Positions 50,792 through 62,331 of a stretch of 64,000 bases of DNA are shown in pieces. Position 1 is the first letter of the stretch. Each line of letters begins with the position of its first letter. Under the pieces are notes generated by a model that was not told where the DNA came from, did no database searches, and saw nothing but the letters and a program-made list of their open reading frames with translations. The position numbers and the translations under genes were made by a program. This stretch comes from Streptomyces sp. Je 1-332 (GTDB lineage Bacteria > Actinomycetota > Actinomycetes > Streptomycetales > Streptomycetaceae), in NCBI RefSeq assembly GCF_040730185.1, contig NZ_CP160402.1:1116001-1180000 (forward strand). Reading direction: 5' to 3'.

Positions 50792-52305
50792 CTCAGGACG
50801 GCGGGCTCGGGCAGCCCCACCGGCCAGGTGTGCACCGGATCCCCCGCGTGCATCAGCTCGGCGTAGCGCCGTGTCGTCGCGGCGAGCGCGGCGTCGCGTT
50901 CAAGGCCGGTCTCCAGAGCCTGGTGGTAGGTCGCCGCCTGCCAGGACGCCCCGTTCACCCGGCGCCTGCACCGCTCCTCGATGACGCCGAGGTAGTAGTC
51001 GCGGTCGGCGGGCTCGACACCCCACGCGTCGAGTCCGGCCGCGGCCAGCGGCAACAGCTCGTCGCGTACGAGAGCCACCGCCGGCACCTCCACGATCCCG
51101 CCGGAGCGACCGCGCCGCGGCCACTTCAGCCGGGCCTCGATGCCGTCGCGGCACGCGGTGTCGAAGTTGGCGGCCGCGGCCTCGAAGGGCAGCCGGGTCC
51201 ACACGGGCCTCGGCTCCTCGGCGAGGGCGCGTACGACGCCGTAGTAGAAGGCGGCGTTGGCGATGACGTCGGTGACGGTGGGGCCCGCGGGCAGGACGCG
51301 GTTCTCCACCCGCAGGTGCGGCACACCGCCCGCGATGCCGTACACGGGGCGGTTCCAGCGGTACACGGTGCCGTTGTGCAGGACGAGTTCGCCCAGTTGC
51401 GGCACCCGCCCGGCGTCGAGCACCTCCAGCGGTTCCTCGTCGTCCAGGAGGGGGAGCAGCGCGGGGAAGTAACGCAGGTTCTCCTCGAAGAGCTCGTACG
51501 CGTCGCTGATCCAGCGCTCACCGAACCAGGTCCGCGGCCGCACGCCCTGGGCCTTGAGTTCGGGCGGGCGCGTGTCCGTGGACTGCAGGAACAGCGGCGG
51601 GCGCGACTCGCGCCACAGCTCACGCCCGAACAGGAACGGCGCGTTGGCGCCGACGGCGACCTGCGCCGCGGCGACGGCCTGCGCGGCGTTCCACACATCG
51701 GCGAACCTGCCCGGCGTGACCTGGAGGTGCAACTGCACGGACGTGCACGCCGCTTCGGGCGCGATGGACGCGGACGTGCAGGTGAGCCGCTCCACGCCCT
51801 GGATGTCCAGGACGAACTCCTCGCCGCGCGCGGCGACGATCTGGTCGTTGAGCAGTGCGTAGCGGTCGACGTCGGAGAGGTTTCCCGAGACCAGGTCGTG
51901 ATGTGCGAGTGTCGGCAGAATGCCGATCATCACGATGCCGGCGTTCACCTCGTTCGCTTTCCGGTGGGCATAGGCGAGGCCGGTGCGCAGCTCCTCGGCG
52001 AGCCGGTCCAGAACGCGGCCGCCCAATCGGTGCGGTGCGATATTGACTTCAAGATTGAACATTCCGAGTTCTGTCTGGAAGTCCCGGCTCGCGATCCGTT
52101 CGAGAACCTCACCGTTCAGCATTCTCGGCATGCCGTCCGGCCCCGCGAGATTCAGCTCGATCTCCACGCCCATGAGGTTCTTGGGCCGGTCGAACCGCTC
52201 CTCGTCCAACAGTCTCCGCAGCCCCGCCAGACACTCCTTGAGCTTGGCCCGGTACCGGTTCCGGTCGGCCAGATCGAACGATCCTGCTACGACCTTCTCC
52301 CCCAT
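50788..52305 (-). CDS. Glutamate-cysteine ligase family (GCS2) protein
   Basis: A 505-residue ATP-dependent carboxylate-amine ligase of the GCS2 family. NLMGVEIELNLAGPDG holds the metal-binding glutamates, followed by ELGMFNLEVNIAPHRLGG; later WFGERWISDAYELFEENLRY and VENRVLPAGPT. Related enzymes form gamma-glutamylcysteine or other gamma-glutamyl amides; streptomycetes use mycothiol, so another product is possible. ATG 52305 has GGAGGGG eight bases upstream. Confidence 0.85.
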   Translation of the reverse strand: MGEKVVAGSFDLADRNRYRAKLKECLAGLRRLLDEERFDRPKNLMGVEIELNLAGPDGMPRMLNGEVLERIASRDFQTELGMFNLEVNIAPHRLGGRVLDRLAEELRTGLAYAHRKANEVNAGIVMIGILPTLAHHDLVSGNLSDVDRYALLNDQIVAARGEEFVLDIQGVERLTCTSASIAPEAACTSVQLHLQVTPGRFADVWNAAQAVAAAQVAVGANAPFLFGRELWRESRPPLFLQSTDTRPPELKAQGVRPRTWFGERWISDAYELFEENLRYFPALLPLLDDEEPLEVLDAGRVPQLGELVLHNGTVYRWNRPVYGIAGGVPHLRVENRVLPAGPTVTDVIANAAFYYGVVRALAEEPRPVWTRLPFEAAAANFDTACRDGIEARLKWPRRGRSGGIVEVPAVALVRDELLPLAAAGLDAWGVEPADRDYYLGVIEERCRRRVNGASWQAATYHQALETGLERDAALAATTRRYAELMHAGDPVHTWPVGLPEPAVLS

Positions 52306-52789
52306 CGAAGCGTCCCCTCCTCGGATGGGCAGCCAATGATCCGGCCGCTGTGTCTCGGTGGATGATGCCCTGCAATGTGATCGATAACGCCCCGCACATG
52401 CCACCGGCCCAGTACGCTCTACGCCATGTACGGGTGGCACATTCACCAGGCATGAGATGCGCCGGGGAATCATCGCCTCGGAGCCTGGTGAAAAACACCG
52501 ATGGGAATCGGCCGTCCGCTCCTGCGAAGAGAGCCGAGGTCACACGTCCGGGCCTTGTCACGAATCGGGTTAAAGCCCGCAAAATGGCGACCGAATAACG
52601 CCTTGCAGGCAATATCGGGTGCGGTTAGACGAAACACTGCCTGAACACGTGTCGTATAAACTCCGCGAACGAGGCAGAGAGTTGGCGCTCGCGGTCCCCT
52701 GGCCCCGCCCCTCTGTCCCCGGAGCAGACAGCGACGTCCGCACCTGTCCTCGTTCCACCGTGCCTGTCGAATGAGAGAGGCGACTCATC
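52306..52789. other. 484-base intergenic region, AT-richer than neighbours
   Basis: Divergent promoter region between the GCS2 gene and the 194-residue hypothetical gene. No frame has coding character. A TATAAA word (52655-52660) lies about 130 bases before the plus-strand ATG and may be part of a promoter. Confidence 0.45.
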
Positions 52790-53374
52790 ATGCCGCTGCA
52801 AGTCCCCCCGGCTCCCGCGCCCGCCCTGCGCAGCGTCCTCGCGGCACTCGGTTCACCCACGGCCGTACGCGAAGCCCGCACCCCGTCCCTGCGCGCCGTG
52901 CAGGGGCCCACGAGTCCCGAACTCCCTTTGCCGGTGCACGTACTTGACCGGATCAACCCGACGGACGCCTCGCCCACCCGGCTCACGGGGTGGCGCTTCT
53001 TGATCCGCTCCGGTGAGCGAGCCGTCGCCGCGGCGGAGACGATGCTGACCCCTGACGGGTGGACCTTCTCGCACTTCTTCGAAGGTCCGTACATAGCGTC
53101 CACCGAGCGCGCCCTCCGTCATGCCGAAGCGATGCCAATGCCGTACCAGCCACGACTGTTGTCCGTACCCGAGCTTTACATGCTGACACTCTGGCTGCAC
53201 GGTGACTGCACCGCGGACGGCGCGAGCGGCCACCTCGCGCCCTCCGACATCCTCGTGCCCCTGGCGCCCGCGCCCCCGGGCATCGCGGCGCACCGCCCGC
53301 ATCGCGCCGCGGAGCTCCTCAAGGTCCTCACGCATCGCATGACCCCGGCACCGCTGCTCGGCTCGCCCGCCTGA
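52790..53374 (+). CDS. Hypothetical protein, Streptomyces-typical
   Basis: A 194-residue soluble protein without recognised domains. Middle section TGWRFLIRSGERAVAAAET, SHFFEGPYIASTERAL and PRLLSVPELYMLTLWLHG reads as a folded alpha-beta protein; the first ~50 residues are Pro/Ala-rich. GAGAGGCG lies upstream of ATG 52790. It precedes a DUF5999 gene, an arrangement I recall near gcvP in related genomes. Confidence 0.75.
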   Translation: MPLQVPPAPAPALRSVLAALGSPTAVREARTPSLRAVQGPTSPELPLPVHVLDRINPTDASPTRLTGWRFLIRSGERAVAAAETMLTPDGWTFSHFFEGPYIASTERALRHAEAMPMPYQPRLLSVPELYMLTLWLHGDCTADGASGHLAPSDILVPLAPAPPGIAAHRPHRAAELLKVLTHRMTPAPLLGSPA

Positions 53375-53678
53375 CCTCGCCGTACGTTCCCGTGCCCCGC
53401 CGCCGCCCTGGCCGCGGGGCTCGGCGCGTCCTGCGCCCATACGGACTAGCCCGGTATGACCACACCGAACCACCCGAAGGGACAGTGCAGTTGGGCTGAA
53501 CCGTCCGGGCGGGTGATACGTCATTAAGCAGTAAGGAGCGCTGCCGCTAAATCCCTGCGGATTGACGCCCGTAGGGCAACACTGGGACCGACCGACTAAA
53601 CGGGGGGCGGCCATGAACACCGCATCGAGCCGCAAGGCAGACGTCACAGCCATCACATCGCAGCGAAAGAACCCTTCC

Positions 53679-53885
53679 ATGTGCCAGCACCAACCACCGT
53701 GCCCGACAGCCGACTCCGCCGACCGGGAAGCCGCGCTCCTCATGGCGAGCCACCCGGAGCAGGGCTGGAGCCTGCTGTGCAACGGCGTCCTTCTCTTCGA
53801 GGACACCGGTGAACTGCTGCCGGACGGCCAGATCATCGCCCCGCATCGACCGCTGGGGACGGACAAGATCATGACTGCCGCCTGA
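53679..53885 (+). CDS. DUF5999 small protein
   Basis: A 68-residue protein matching DUF5999: MCQHQPPCPTADSADREAAL, SLLCNGVLLFEDTGELLPDG, IAPHRPL. Three cysteines and several histidines could bind metal. The family is Streptomyces-wide and uncharacterised. ATG 53679 gives the family start, though an in-frame ATG at 53613 has the better Shine-Dalgarno (GGGGGG), so the longer form is possible. Confidence 0.85.
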   Translation: MCQHQPPCPTADSADREAALLMASHPEQGWSLLCNGVLLFEDTGELLPDGQIIAPHRPLGTDKIMTAA

Positions 53886-53913
53886 CCGACGGCAGCACGG
53901 CACGGACAACAAA

Positions 53914-53951
53914 GGGGCCGACCCGGAGAGACACAACTCCGGACCGGCCCC
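53914..53951. terminator. Interrupted-stem terminator between DUF5999 and gcvP
   Basis: GGGGCCG-ac-CCGGAG pairs with CTCCGG-ac-CGGCCCC around AGACACAA: a 13-bp stem with a 2x2 internal loop. Serves both convergent genes. Confidence 0.85.
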
Positions 53952-53986
53952 CACGCATGTGCCGACCCCGATAGCCGACCCCAGTA

Positions 53987-56872
<2,886 letters not shown>

Positions 56873-56944
56873 TGCGGAGGCCTCCTGGTCTGACGCGACC
56901 TGCGAGGGGCACCACGGCGCGGGTACCCGGACGGCCTCCCCCTC

Positions 56945-57162
56945 TGTCATCTCAACCTGAGAGTTTCACCGGTCCGTGCCCCGCGAGAGGCGTCGCACCG
57001 GCTTTCACCGTCGGTGAGGAAGGGATTCGAACGTACCCGCCCGACGCCCGCCCTACTTTCCAGAGTGACCTCGTCCGTGCGGTACAGGGGCCTGAGAGAT
57101 TCCGGGGAGGAGTTGCTCCTTCGGCGCCTCCGGTGTCTTGACCGGAGAGCTCTCCCGCACGG
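56945..57162 (-). ncRNA. Tandem glycine riboswitch upstream of gcvP
   Basis: The minus-strand leader of gcvP holds two glycine-aptamer signatures. Aptamer 1 (about 57082-57162) has GCGGGAGAG, GGCGCCGAAGGAGCAA and AATCTCTCAGGCCCC. Aptamer 2 (about 56945-57072) has AACTCTCAGGT at its end. The pairing GGGAGAG...CUCUCAGG and GCCGAAGGAGCAA are the class hallmarks. Glycine binding would turn gcvP on. The second aptamer is less canonical (GGTGAAAGCCGG), so its boundaries are approximate. Confidence 0.9.
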
Positions 57163-57311
57163 GGTCAGCAGCCAAGCGCCAGCCTACCAGCGAGGGCCAC
57201 GGCCGATCCCTCGAGTGGCCGCCCGCCCCGAAGTGCTCTTTCGTAGTGATGACGAACGAACGAGGATGAGTTACGCCCAACTTCGACATGCCTCGACCAG
57301 TTGGAGGGCCC

Positions 57312-57692
57312 GTGCAGACCGATATCGATCCGCGCAATCTGATCGGCCGGAAGGCGTTCGACCGGAACGGGGCCAAGATCGGCACGATCGACGAGGTCTA
57401 TCTCGACGACGCCACCGGCGCCCCCGAGTGGGCGGCCATACGCACAGGTCTGTTCAGCCGGGACACCTTCGTGCCCCTGGAGCCCAGCGAGCTCACGAGC
57501 GACGGCACCCTGCGCATCCCCTTCGAACGCTCCCTGATCAAGGACGCCCCGGACTTCGGCGTCGGCCGCCACCTCTCCCCCGAGCAGGAACTGCAGCTCT
57601 ACCACCACTACGGCCTGGACATCACACCTCCCGAGACAGCTCCGCCGCCGGACCAGGACTTCGGCAAGATCGCGGGCAAGGGAGACTCCTGA
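57312..57692 (+). CDS. PRC-barrel domain protein
   Basis: A 126-residue protein with a PRC-barrel (IGRKAFDRNGAKIGTIDEVY, PEWAAIRTGLF, FVPLEPSEL) at residues 5-80 and an acidic tail. PRC-barrels occur in photosynthetic reaction-centre H chains, RimM and stress proteins. GTG 57312 follows TTGGAGGG by three bases. Divergent from gcvP and convergent with dinB, whose stop is 5 bases away. Stress role is inferred from family. Confidence 0.85.
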   Translation: MQTDIDPRNLIGRKAFDRNGAKIGTIDEVYLDDATGAPEWAAIRTGLFSRDTFVPLEPSELTSDGTLRIPFERSLIKDAPDFGVGRHLSPEQELQLYHHYGLDITPPETAPPPDQDFGKIAGKGDS

Positions 57693-57697
57693 CCGGA

Positions 57698-59113
57698 TCA
57701 CCGCCGCTCCAGCTCCTCAGGAGACGCCACCAGGGGCAGGGGCTCCGCGGGTTCCAGGGCCGGATCATCCGTACGGAACGTTCGCACCCGCCCCGGCGCC
57801 GTCGACTCGGGCGTCTCGAAGCGCACCGTGACCCGCCCCAGGCCACTGCCCTGCACCCACCCGTGCCCGTACTCGGCGTGCCGCACGTCGAGCCCGGCGG
57901 CCCATCGGCGCTCGACCGGGACAACCGGCTCCGCCACCGTCTCCCCCACGGGCTCCGCCGCGGCCTCCCCCGCCCGCTCCTCCTCCGCCTCCCGCTGCGT
58001 CTCCTGTGCCTGGACGGCTTCGGCCTCGGCCTGCGCCTGCGCCTGCGCCTGCGCGAACAGGTCCTCCTGCGTGTAGTCCGCGAGCCCCGTGACGCCCACC
58101 CCGAGGAGCCGCACGCCTCCCGTGGTGTCCACGGACTCCAGGAGCCGCGCGGCGGCCTCCCGCACCACCCCGGGGTCGTCCGTGGGCCCACGCAGCGTCT
58201 CGGAGCGCGTCAGCGTCGAGAAGTCGAACCGCCGCACCTTCAGGACGATGGTCCGCCCCGAGTGCCCCGCGGCCCGCAGCCGCTCCACACACCGGTCGGC
58301 GAGCCGCGCCACCTCGCCCCTGACCCGTACCCGGTCATGGATGTCCACGTCGTACGTGTCCTCGACGCTGACCGACTTGGATTCCCGCTCGGCCACCACG
58401 GGCCGTTCGTCGCGCGCGAGCGCCATCGCGTACAGCGCGCTCCCGTGCGACTTCCCGAGGAGCCGTACGAGCTCGTCCTCGCCGGCCTCCGCGATCTCCC
58501 CCACGGTCGTGATGCCGCCCCGCCGCAGATGGTCCCCGGTCGCGGGACCGACACCGGGCAGCGTCCGGACCGGCATCGGCCCGAGCAGCTCCCGCTCGGT
58601 CCCCGGCACTATCAGCCGCAGACCGTCCGGCTTGGCCTCCTCCGAGGCGATCTTGGCCAGCATCTTGGACGCCGCGAGCCCCACCGACCCCGCGAGCCCC
58701 GTCACCGCCTTGATGTCCGCCCGCAGCCGCTCACCCACGGCCAGCGCGGATGCCTGGTCGTCGGCCACCCCGCCCGCATCGAGATCGACGAAGGCCTCAT
58801 CCAGGCTGAGCGGCTCCACCAGGGGCGAAAGCTGCCGCAGCAGCGCCATCACCTGGTCGCTGATCTCTCGGTAGAGCCCGAAGCGCGGCACCAGATAGGC
58901 GGCATTGGGCGCAAGACGCCGCGCCTGCCCCATGGGCATCGCCGAGTGCACCCCGAACTTCCGCGCTTCGTACGACGCCGTCGCCACCACACCGCGCGGC
59001 CCGAGCCCGCCCACGACCACGGCTTTCCCACGCAGACTCGGCTTCGCGGCCTGCTCGGCGGACGCGTAGAAGGCATCCATGTCGAGATGCAGAATCGTGG
59101 GCGCGGTTCTCAC
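57698..59113 (-). CDS. dinB: DNA polymerase IV (Y-family)
   Basis: A 471-residue translesion polymerase: HLDMDAFYASAEQ (Asp11, Asp13), SYEARKFGVHSAMP, catalytic SLDEAF (103-108), HhH region LPGVGPATGDHLRR, and little-finger domain (VSVEDTYDVDIHD). QEDLFA near 356 fits a beta-clamp-binding motif. Beyond it an Ala/Gln repeat (AQAQAQAQAEAEA) and ~100 more residues form an extra C-terminal domain (AGLDVRHAEYGHGWVQGSG), usual in actinobacterial DinB. GTG 59113 is the start. Confidence 0.95.
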   Translation of the reverse strand: MRTAPTILHLDMDAFYASAEQAAKPSLRGKAVVVGGLGPRGVVATASYEARKFGVHSAMPMGQARRLAPNAAYLVPRFGLYREISDQVMALLRQLSPLVEPLSLDEAFVDLDAGGVADDQASALAVGERLRADIKAVTGLAGSVGLAASKMLAKIASEEAKPDGLRLIVPGTERELLGPMPVRTLPGVGPATGDHLRRGGITTVGEIAEAGEDELVRLLGKSHGSALYAMALARDERPVVAERESKSVSVEDTYDVDIHDRVRVRGEVARLADRCVERLRAAGHSGRTIVLKVRRFDFSTLTRSETLRGPTDDPGVVREAAARLLESVDTTGGVRLLGVGVTGLADYTQEDLFAQAQAQAQAEAEAVQAQETQREAEEERAGEAAAEPVGETVAEPVVPVERRWAAGLDVRHAEYGHGWVQGSGLGRVTVRFETPESTAPGRVRTFRTDDPALEPAEPLPLVASPEELERR

Positions 59114-59185
59114 ACCTCTGATGCTGCCCTACGCCACTGACAACGCCCCGGCAACAAGCCCGGACACCACGGCGCCCGACCCGCC

Positions 59186-59821
59186 TCAGACGGCTCTGTT
59201 GCGCCGCCTGGCCAGCTCGTCGGCCGGGTTCTGCCGCACCAGCGTCTCCCCGGTGTCGATACGCTCCCCGTGCAGCTGCGAGAGCGCCGCGTCCACATCC
59301 CGCCATACGACACCCACGGCGATCCCGAAGACCCCCTGGCCGCCCTGGAGCAGATCGTGGACCTCGTCGGGCGACGTGCACTCGTAGACCGTCGCGCCGT
59401 CGCTCATGAGCGTCATCCGCTCCAGGTCCCGGAAACCACGGTCACGCAGATGCTGGACCGTGGTCCGGATGTTCTGCAGAGAGACGCCGGTGTCGAGGAA
59501 ACGCTTCACGATCTTCAGGACGACGACGTCCCGGAAGCTGTAGAGCCGCTGGGTCCCCGATCCGCCCGCGGCCCGCACACTGGGCTCGACGAGTCCCGTA
59601 CGGGCCCAGTAGTCGAGCTGTCGATACGTGATGCCGGCAGCCGCGCACGCGGTCGGCCCGCGGTACCCGATCTGTTCCTGTTCGGACTGTCCGGACGTGG
59701 CGTCCCCGCTCCCCTGAACGCTCTCCTGAACCACCATCGGCCTCTGCGGAGAGTGACCGGCCGTGCTGCTGTGCATCGGATACGGCCCACCCATCGCCGT
59801 ACCGTCGCCGCTGCTTCTCAC
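59186..59821 (-). CDS. MerR-family regulator, Rv1830 (ResR/McdR) type
   Basis: A 211-residue regulator. A disordered ~55-residue N terminus leads to a MerR winged helix (IGYRGPTACAAAGITYRQLD, YWARTGLVEPSVR, LYSFRDVVVLKIVKRFLDTG). The arrangement with the DUF151 protein and second MerR matches the M. tuberculosis Rv1828-Rv1830 block, where Rv1830 affects cell growth and drug resilience. GTG 59821 has GGAGG five bases upstream. Target genes here are unknown. Confidence 0.9.
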   Translation of the reverse strand: MRSSGDGTAMGGPYPMHSSTAGHSPQRPMVVQESVQGSGDATSGQSEQEQIGYRGPTACAAAGITYRQLDYWARTGLVEPSVRAAGGSGTQRLYSFRDVVVLKIVKRFLDTGVSLQNIRTTVQHLRDRGFRDLERMTLMSDGATVYECTSPDEVHDLLQGGQGVFGIAVGVVWRDVDAALSQLHGERIDTGETLVRQNPADELARRRNRAV

Positions 59822-59992
59822 GCCGACCTCCGTCCTTGACCTGCCTTCACGACGGTAGGCAGTCGCCAGGGGCTCGTCAACGATCGCCACACTCGGCACG
59901 CCGAGTGATAATCACCCTAAGAGTGGTTTGCCGTTCCGCATCGCCGGGAAAGGCTAGCCGAATGGTCGGCAGGCCCCTCGGGAAGCGACGGC

Positions 59993-60466
59993 CTACTGGC
60001 TGTTGGTACCGAAGTCCTCGGGCGAGATCTGGTCGAGGAACTCGCGGAACTTCTCCACCTCGTCCTCCTGCTCGTCCGGAATGGCGATGCCCGCGTCGTC
60101 GAGTACACCGTCGCTGCCGTAGATCGGCGTTCCGGTGCGCAGCGCGAGCGCTATGGCGTCGGACGGCCGGGCGCTCACCTCGACTCCACTGGCGAAGACC
60201 AGCTCGGCGTAGAAGACCCCTTCTCGGAGGTCCGTGATGCGCACCTCGGTGAGCTCCTGACCCACCGCCTCCAGCACGTCCTTGAACAGGTCGTGGGTCA
60301 GCGGCCGCGCGGGCGCCATCCCCTGCTGTGCGAAGGCGATCGCGGTCGCCTCACCTGGTCCGATCCAGATGGGGAGGTAACGATCGCCTCCCACTTCACG
60401 CAGGAGCACGATCGGTTGGTTGGAGGGCATTTCCACCCGGACACCTACGACGTCGAGCTCGTTCAC
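59993..60466 (-). CDS. DUF151 bifunctional nuclease-family protein
   Basis: A 157-residue protein of the DUF151 family (NELDVVGVRVEMPSNQPIVL, LPIWIGPGEATAIAFAQQG, PARPLTHDLFKDVL, ARPSDAIALALRTGTPIY). Some plant and bacterial members have DNase/RNase activity, hence the family name. Corresponds to Rv1829. Followed by a disordered acidic tail. GTG 60466. It sits between the two MerR genes in a minus-strand series. Confidence 0.9.
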   Translation of the reverse strand: MNELDVVGVRVEMPSNQPIVLLREVGGDRYLPIWIGPGEATAIAFAQQGMAPARPLTHDLFKDVLEAVGQELTEVRITDLREGVFYAELVFASGVEVSARPSDAIALALRTGTPIYGSDGVLDDAGIAIPDEQEDEVEKFREFLDQISPEDFGTNSQ

Positions 60467-60519
60467 ACAGCAACCCTAGGACGTGCCCGGCCGGTTTGGG
60501 TAGTCGGGCACCCCCTGAG

Positions 60520-61263
60520 TCAGGGCAACCGCACCCCGAGGGCGCTCTGCACGAGTGCAGAATGCAGCTTTCCGGTCAGCCCGGCCAGTTCCTTCGTACG
60601 GGCTTCCGCATGGGCTCTGGTCTGCGGATTGCGGTGCCGGCGCAGCGGCGCCACGACCTGGTCGATCAGGCCGGCCTCCCGCTCGGCCGCCGACTTCATG
60701 GCGCGCAGATGCCTGGGTTCGATGCCGAATCGCCCAAGTTCCACGACGAGCGCGGCGACCGTCACGGCCTCCGCGTCATAACCACCGTCCGGCAGGGGCA
60801 CGATGAGCCCGTACGTCTCCCAGTCGGCGAGCTGCTCCGCGTCGATCTCGGCGGCGGCGAGCAGCTCCAGACGGCCCACACGGGCGACGGTCGGCTCCCC
60901 GGCGTCGCTCACGCCCCAGGCGTCACCGGGCTCGCGCGGCTGCCCCAGTGAGGGCGTGGAGACCCCCTCACCGCGCTCCAGGGCGTCCAGGTGCTCCCGG
61001 ATCACCTTGAGCGGCAGATAGTGGTCCCGCTGCATCCTCAGGACGTGACCGAGCCGCTCGACGTCCTCCGGGCTGAACTTCCGATAGCCCGAGGGGGTGC
61101 GCTCCGGCTCGATGAGCCCTTCCGACTCCAGGAAACGGATCTTGGAGATCGTGACCTCGGGAAACTCGTCACGCAGCGCGTTCAACACAGCGCCGATGCT
61201 CATCAGCCGACGGTCCTCGGCGGCGGTGCCGTTGCCGGCACCGCCCCTCGGTGTTTGAAGCAT
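60520..61263 (-). CDS. ftsR: MerR-family regulator, Rv1828/FtsR type
   Basis: A 247-residue regulator with a MerR winged helix (MSIGAVLNALRDEFPEVTIS, KIRFLESEGLIEPERTPSGY, FSPEDVERLGHVLRMQRD) and a C-terminal helical domain that has a second wHTH-like part. It matches Rv1828 and the corynebacterial FtsR, an activator of ftsZ. Adjacent to the GarA-like FHA gene, as in mycobacteria. The symbol is assigned by synteny and similarity from memory. Start 61263 or MSIGAV at 61203. Confidence 0.85.
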   Translation of the reverse strand: MLQTPRGGAGNGTAAEDRRLMSIGAVLNALRDEFPEVTISKIRFLESEGLIEPERTPSGYRKFSPEDVERLGHVLRMQRDHYLPLKVIREHLDALERGEGVSTPSLGQPREPGDAWGVSDAGEPTVARVGRLELLAAAEIDAEQLADWETYGLIVPLPDGGYDAEAVTVAALVVELGRFGIEPRHLRAMKSAAEREAGLIDQVVAPLRRHRNPQTRAHAEARTKELAGLTGKLHSALVQSALGVRLP

Positions 61264-61280
61264 GGACCTTCCCTGCCGGA

Positions 61281-62132
61281 TCAGATACCGATGCCCCGCT
61301 GGCTCGCGTAGAAGACCAGGCGGTACTTGCCGATCTGCACCTCGTCGCCGTTCGACACGGCGACCGAGTCGATGCGCTCCCGATTGACGTACGTGCCGTT
61401 GAGGCTGCCCACGTCGGCGACGGTGAAGGAACCGTCCCCGAGGCGACGGAACTCCACGTGACGGCGCGAGACGGTCACGTCGTCCAGGAAGATGTCGCTC
61501 TGCGGGTGACGCCCGGCCGTGGTCAGCTCGCCGTCCAGAAGGAAGCGGCTGCCCGAGTTCGGCCCACGGCGCACCACGAGGAGTGCGGAGCCGAGCGGCA
61601 GTGCGTCAACGGCGGCCTGGGCCTCCGGCGAGAGGGCGGGCGAGGCGGTCTGCCCCGTCACCTCCGCGTCGTAGGCCTCCAGGCCCGAGATGGAGATCGT
61701 CGAGGTCGTCTCGGACGGACGCTCCGGCGCGGCCCCGGCCCGCAGCGGCGCGCCGCAGTTGGAGCAGAACCGACTCGCCTCGGCGTTGCGGTTCCCGCAC
61801 CTCGTACACACCAGGGCCATGGACGGATCCTCCTGCCGCGGCTGCCCCGCGGGGGCATTCGATGCGTACGGATCGGGGGTAAACCCTCCACCCGTACTTG
61901 AGGTTGACGGTTCTCCGAAACCTATGCGGCCCGGACCGGCAGGGTCAACAGACGACGCGCCCTGCGCGCCCGAAATGTCACCGCCCGGCCCACCGACCTG
62001 GTCACGGAACATCGGGCGCTCGGCGCCCTGGTCCTCGGCATCTCCATGGCGCGGGGCGCGGTGCCGGGCGGTGGCGGGATTGCCACTGTCCTCACGTGCG
62101 CTCTTGCCGAACAACTTCGCAAACAACTTCAC
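61281..62132 (-). CDS. garA: GarA/OdhI-like FHA protein with zinc ribbon
   Basis: A 283-residue FHA protein. Residues 1-12 (MKLFAKLFGKSA) are conserved in streptomycetes; ~13-103 are disordered; a zinc ribbon follows with Cys109, 112, 123 and 126; then the phosphothreonine motif ETT (141-143) and the FHA domain (~195-270: AGRHPQSDIFLDD, SRRHVEF, GSLNGTYVN). In mycobacteria and corynebacteria PknB/PknG phosphorylation of ETT controls 2-oxoglutarate metabolism. This protein is much longer than mycobacterial GarA. GTG 62132 has AAGGGGA upstream. Confidence 0.92.
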   Translation of the reverse strand: MKLFAKLFGKSAREDSGNPATARHRAPRHGDAEDQGAERPMFRDQVGGPGGDISGAQGASSVDPAGPGRIGFGEPSTSSTGGGFTPDPYASNAPAGQPRQEDPSMALVCTRCGNRNAEASRFCSNCGAPLRAGAAPERPSETTSTISISGLEAYDAEVTGQTASPALSPEAQAAVDALPLGSALLVVRRGPNSGSRFLLDGELTTAGRHPQSDIFLDDVTVSRRHVEFRRLGDGSFTVADVGSLNGTYVNRERIDSVAVSNGDEVQIGKYRLVFYASQRGIGI

Positions 62133-62331
62133 GGGCGATTCCCCTTGACCGAAACAGACCCGCCCGTGGGGCAGGACGAACCCTGATTGCACACACCGGC
62201 GTACATCGGCAGTACAGACATCCTCACAACGTCCGCACCCGCCAAACAGTTTCCACCACGCACCACGCTTACGGTGCGCCGACCCCCCGCAACCTCATGC
62301 CCTCGACCGGCGGCCCCCATGCACCCCCGCC

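Noticed and set aside
52109..52612. Minus-strand frame in the gap upstream of the GCS2 gene
   Set aside because: Ser/Arg/Gly-rich, overlaps the GCS2 start in a different frame and lacks domain features.
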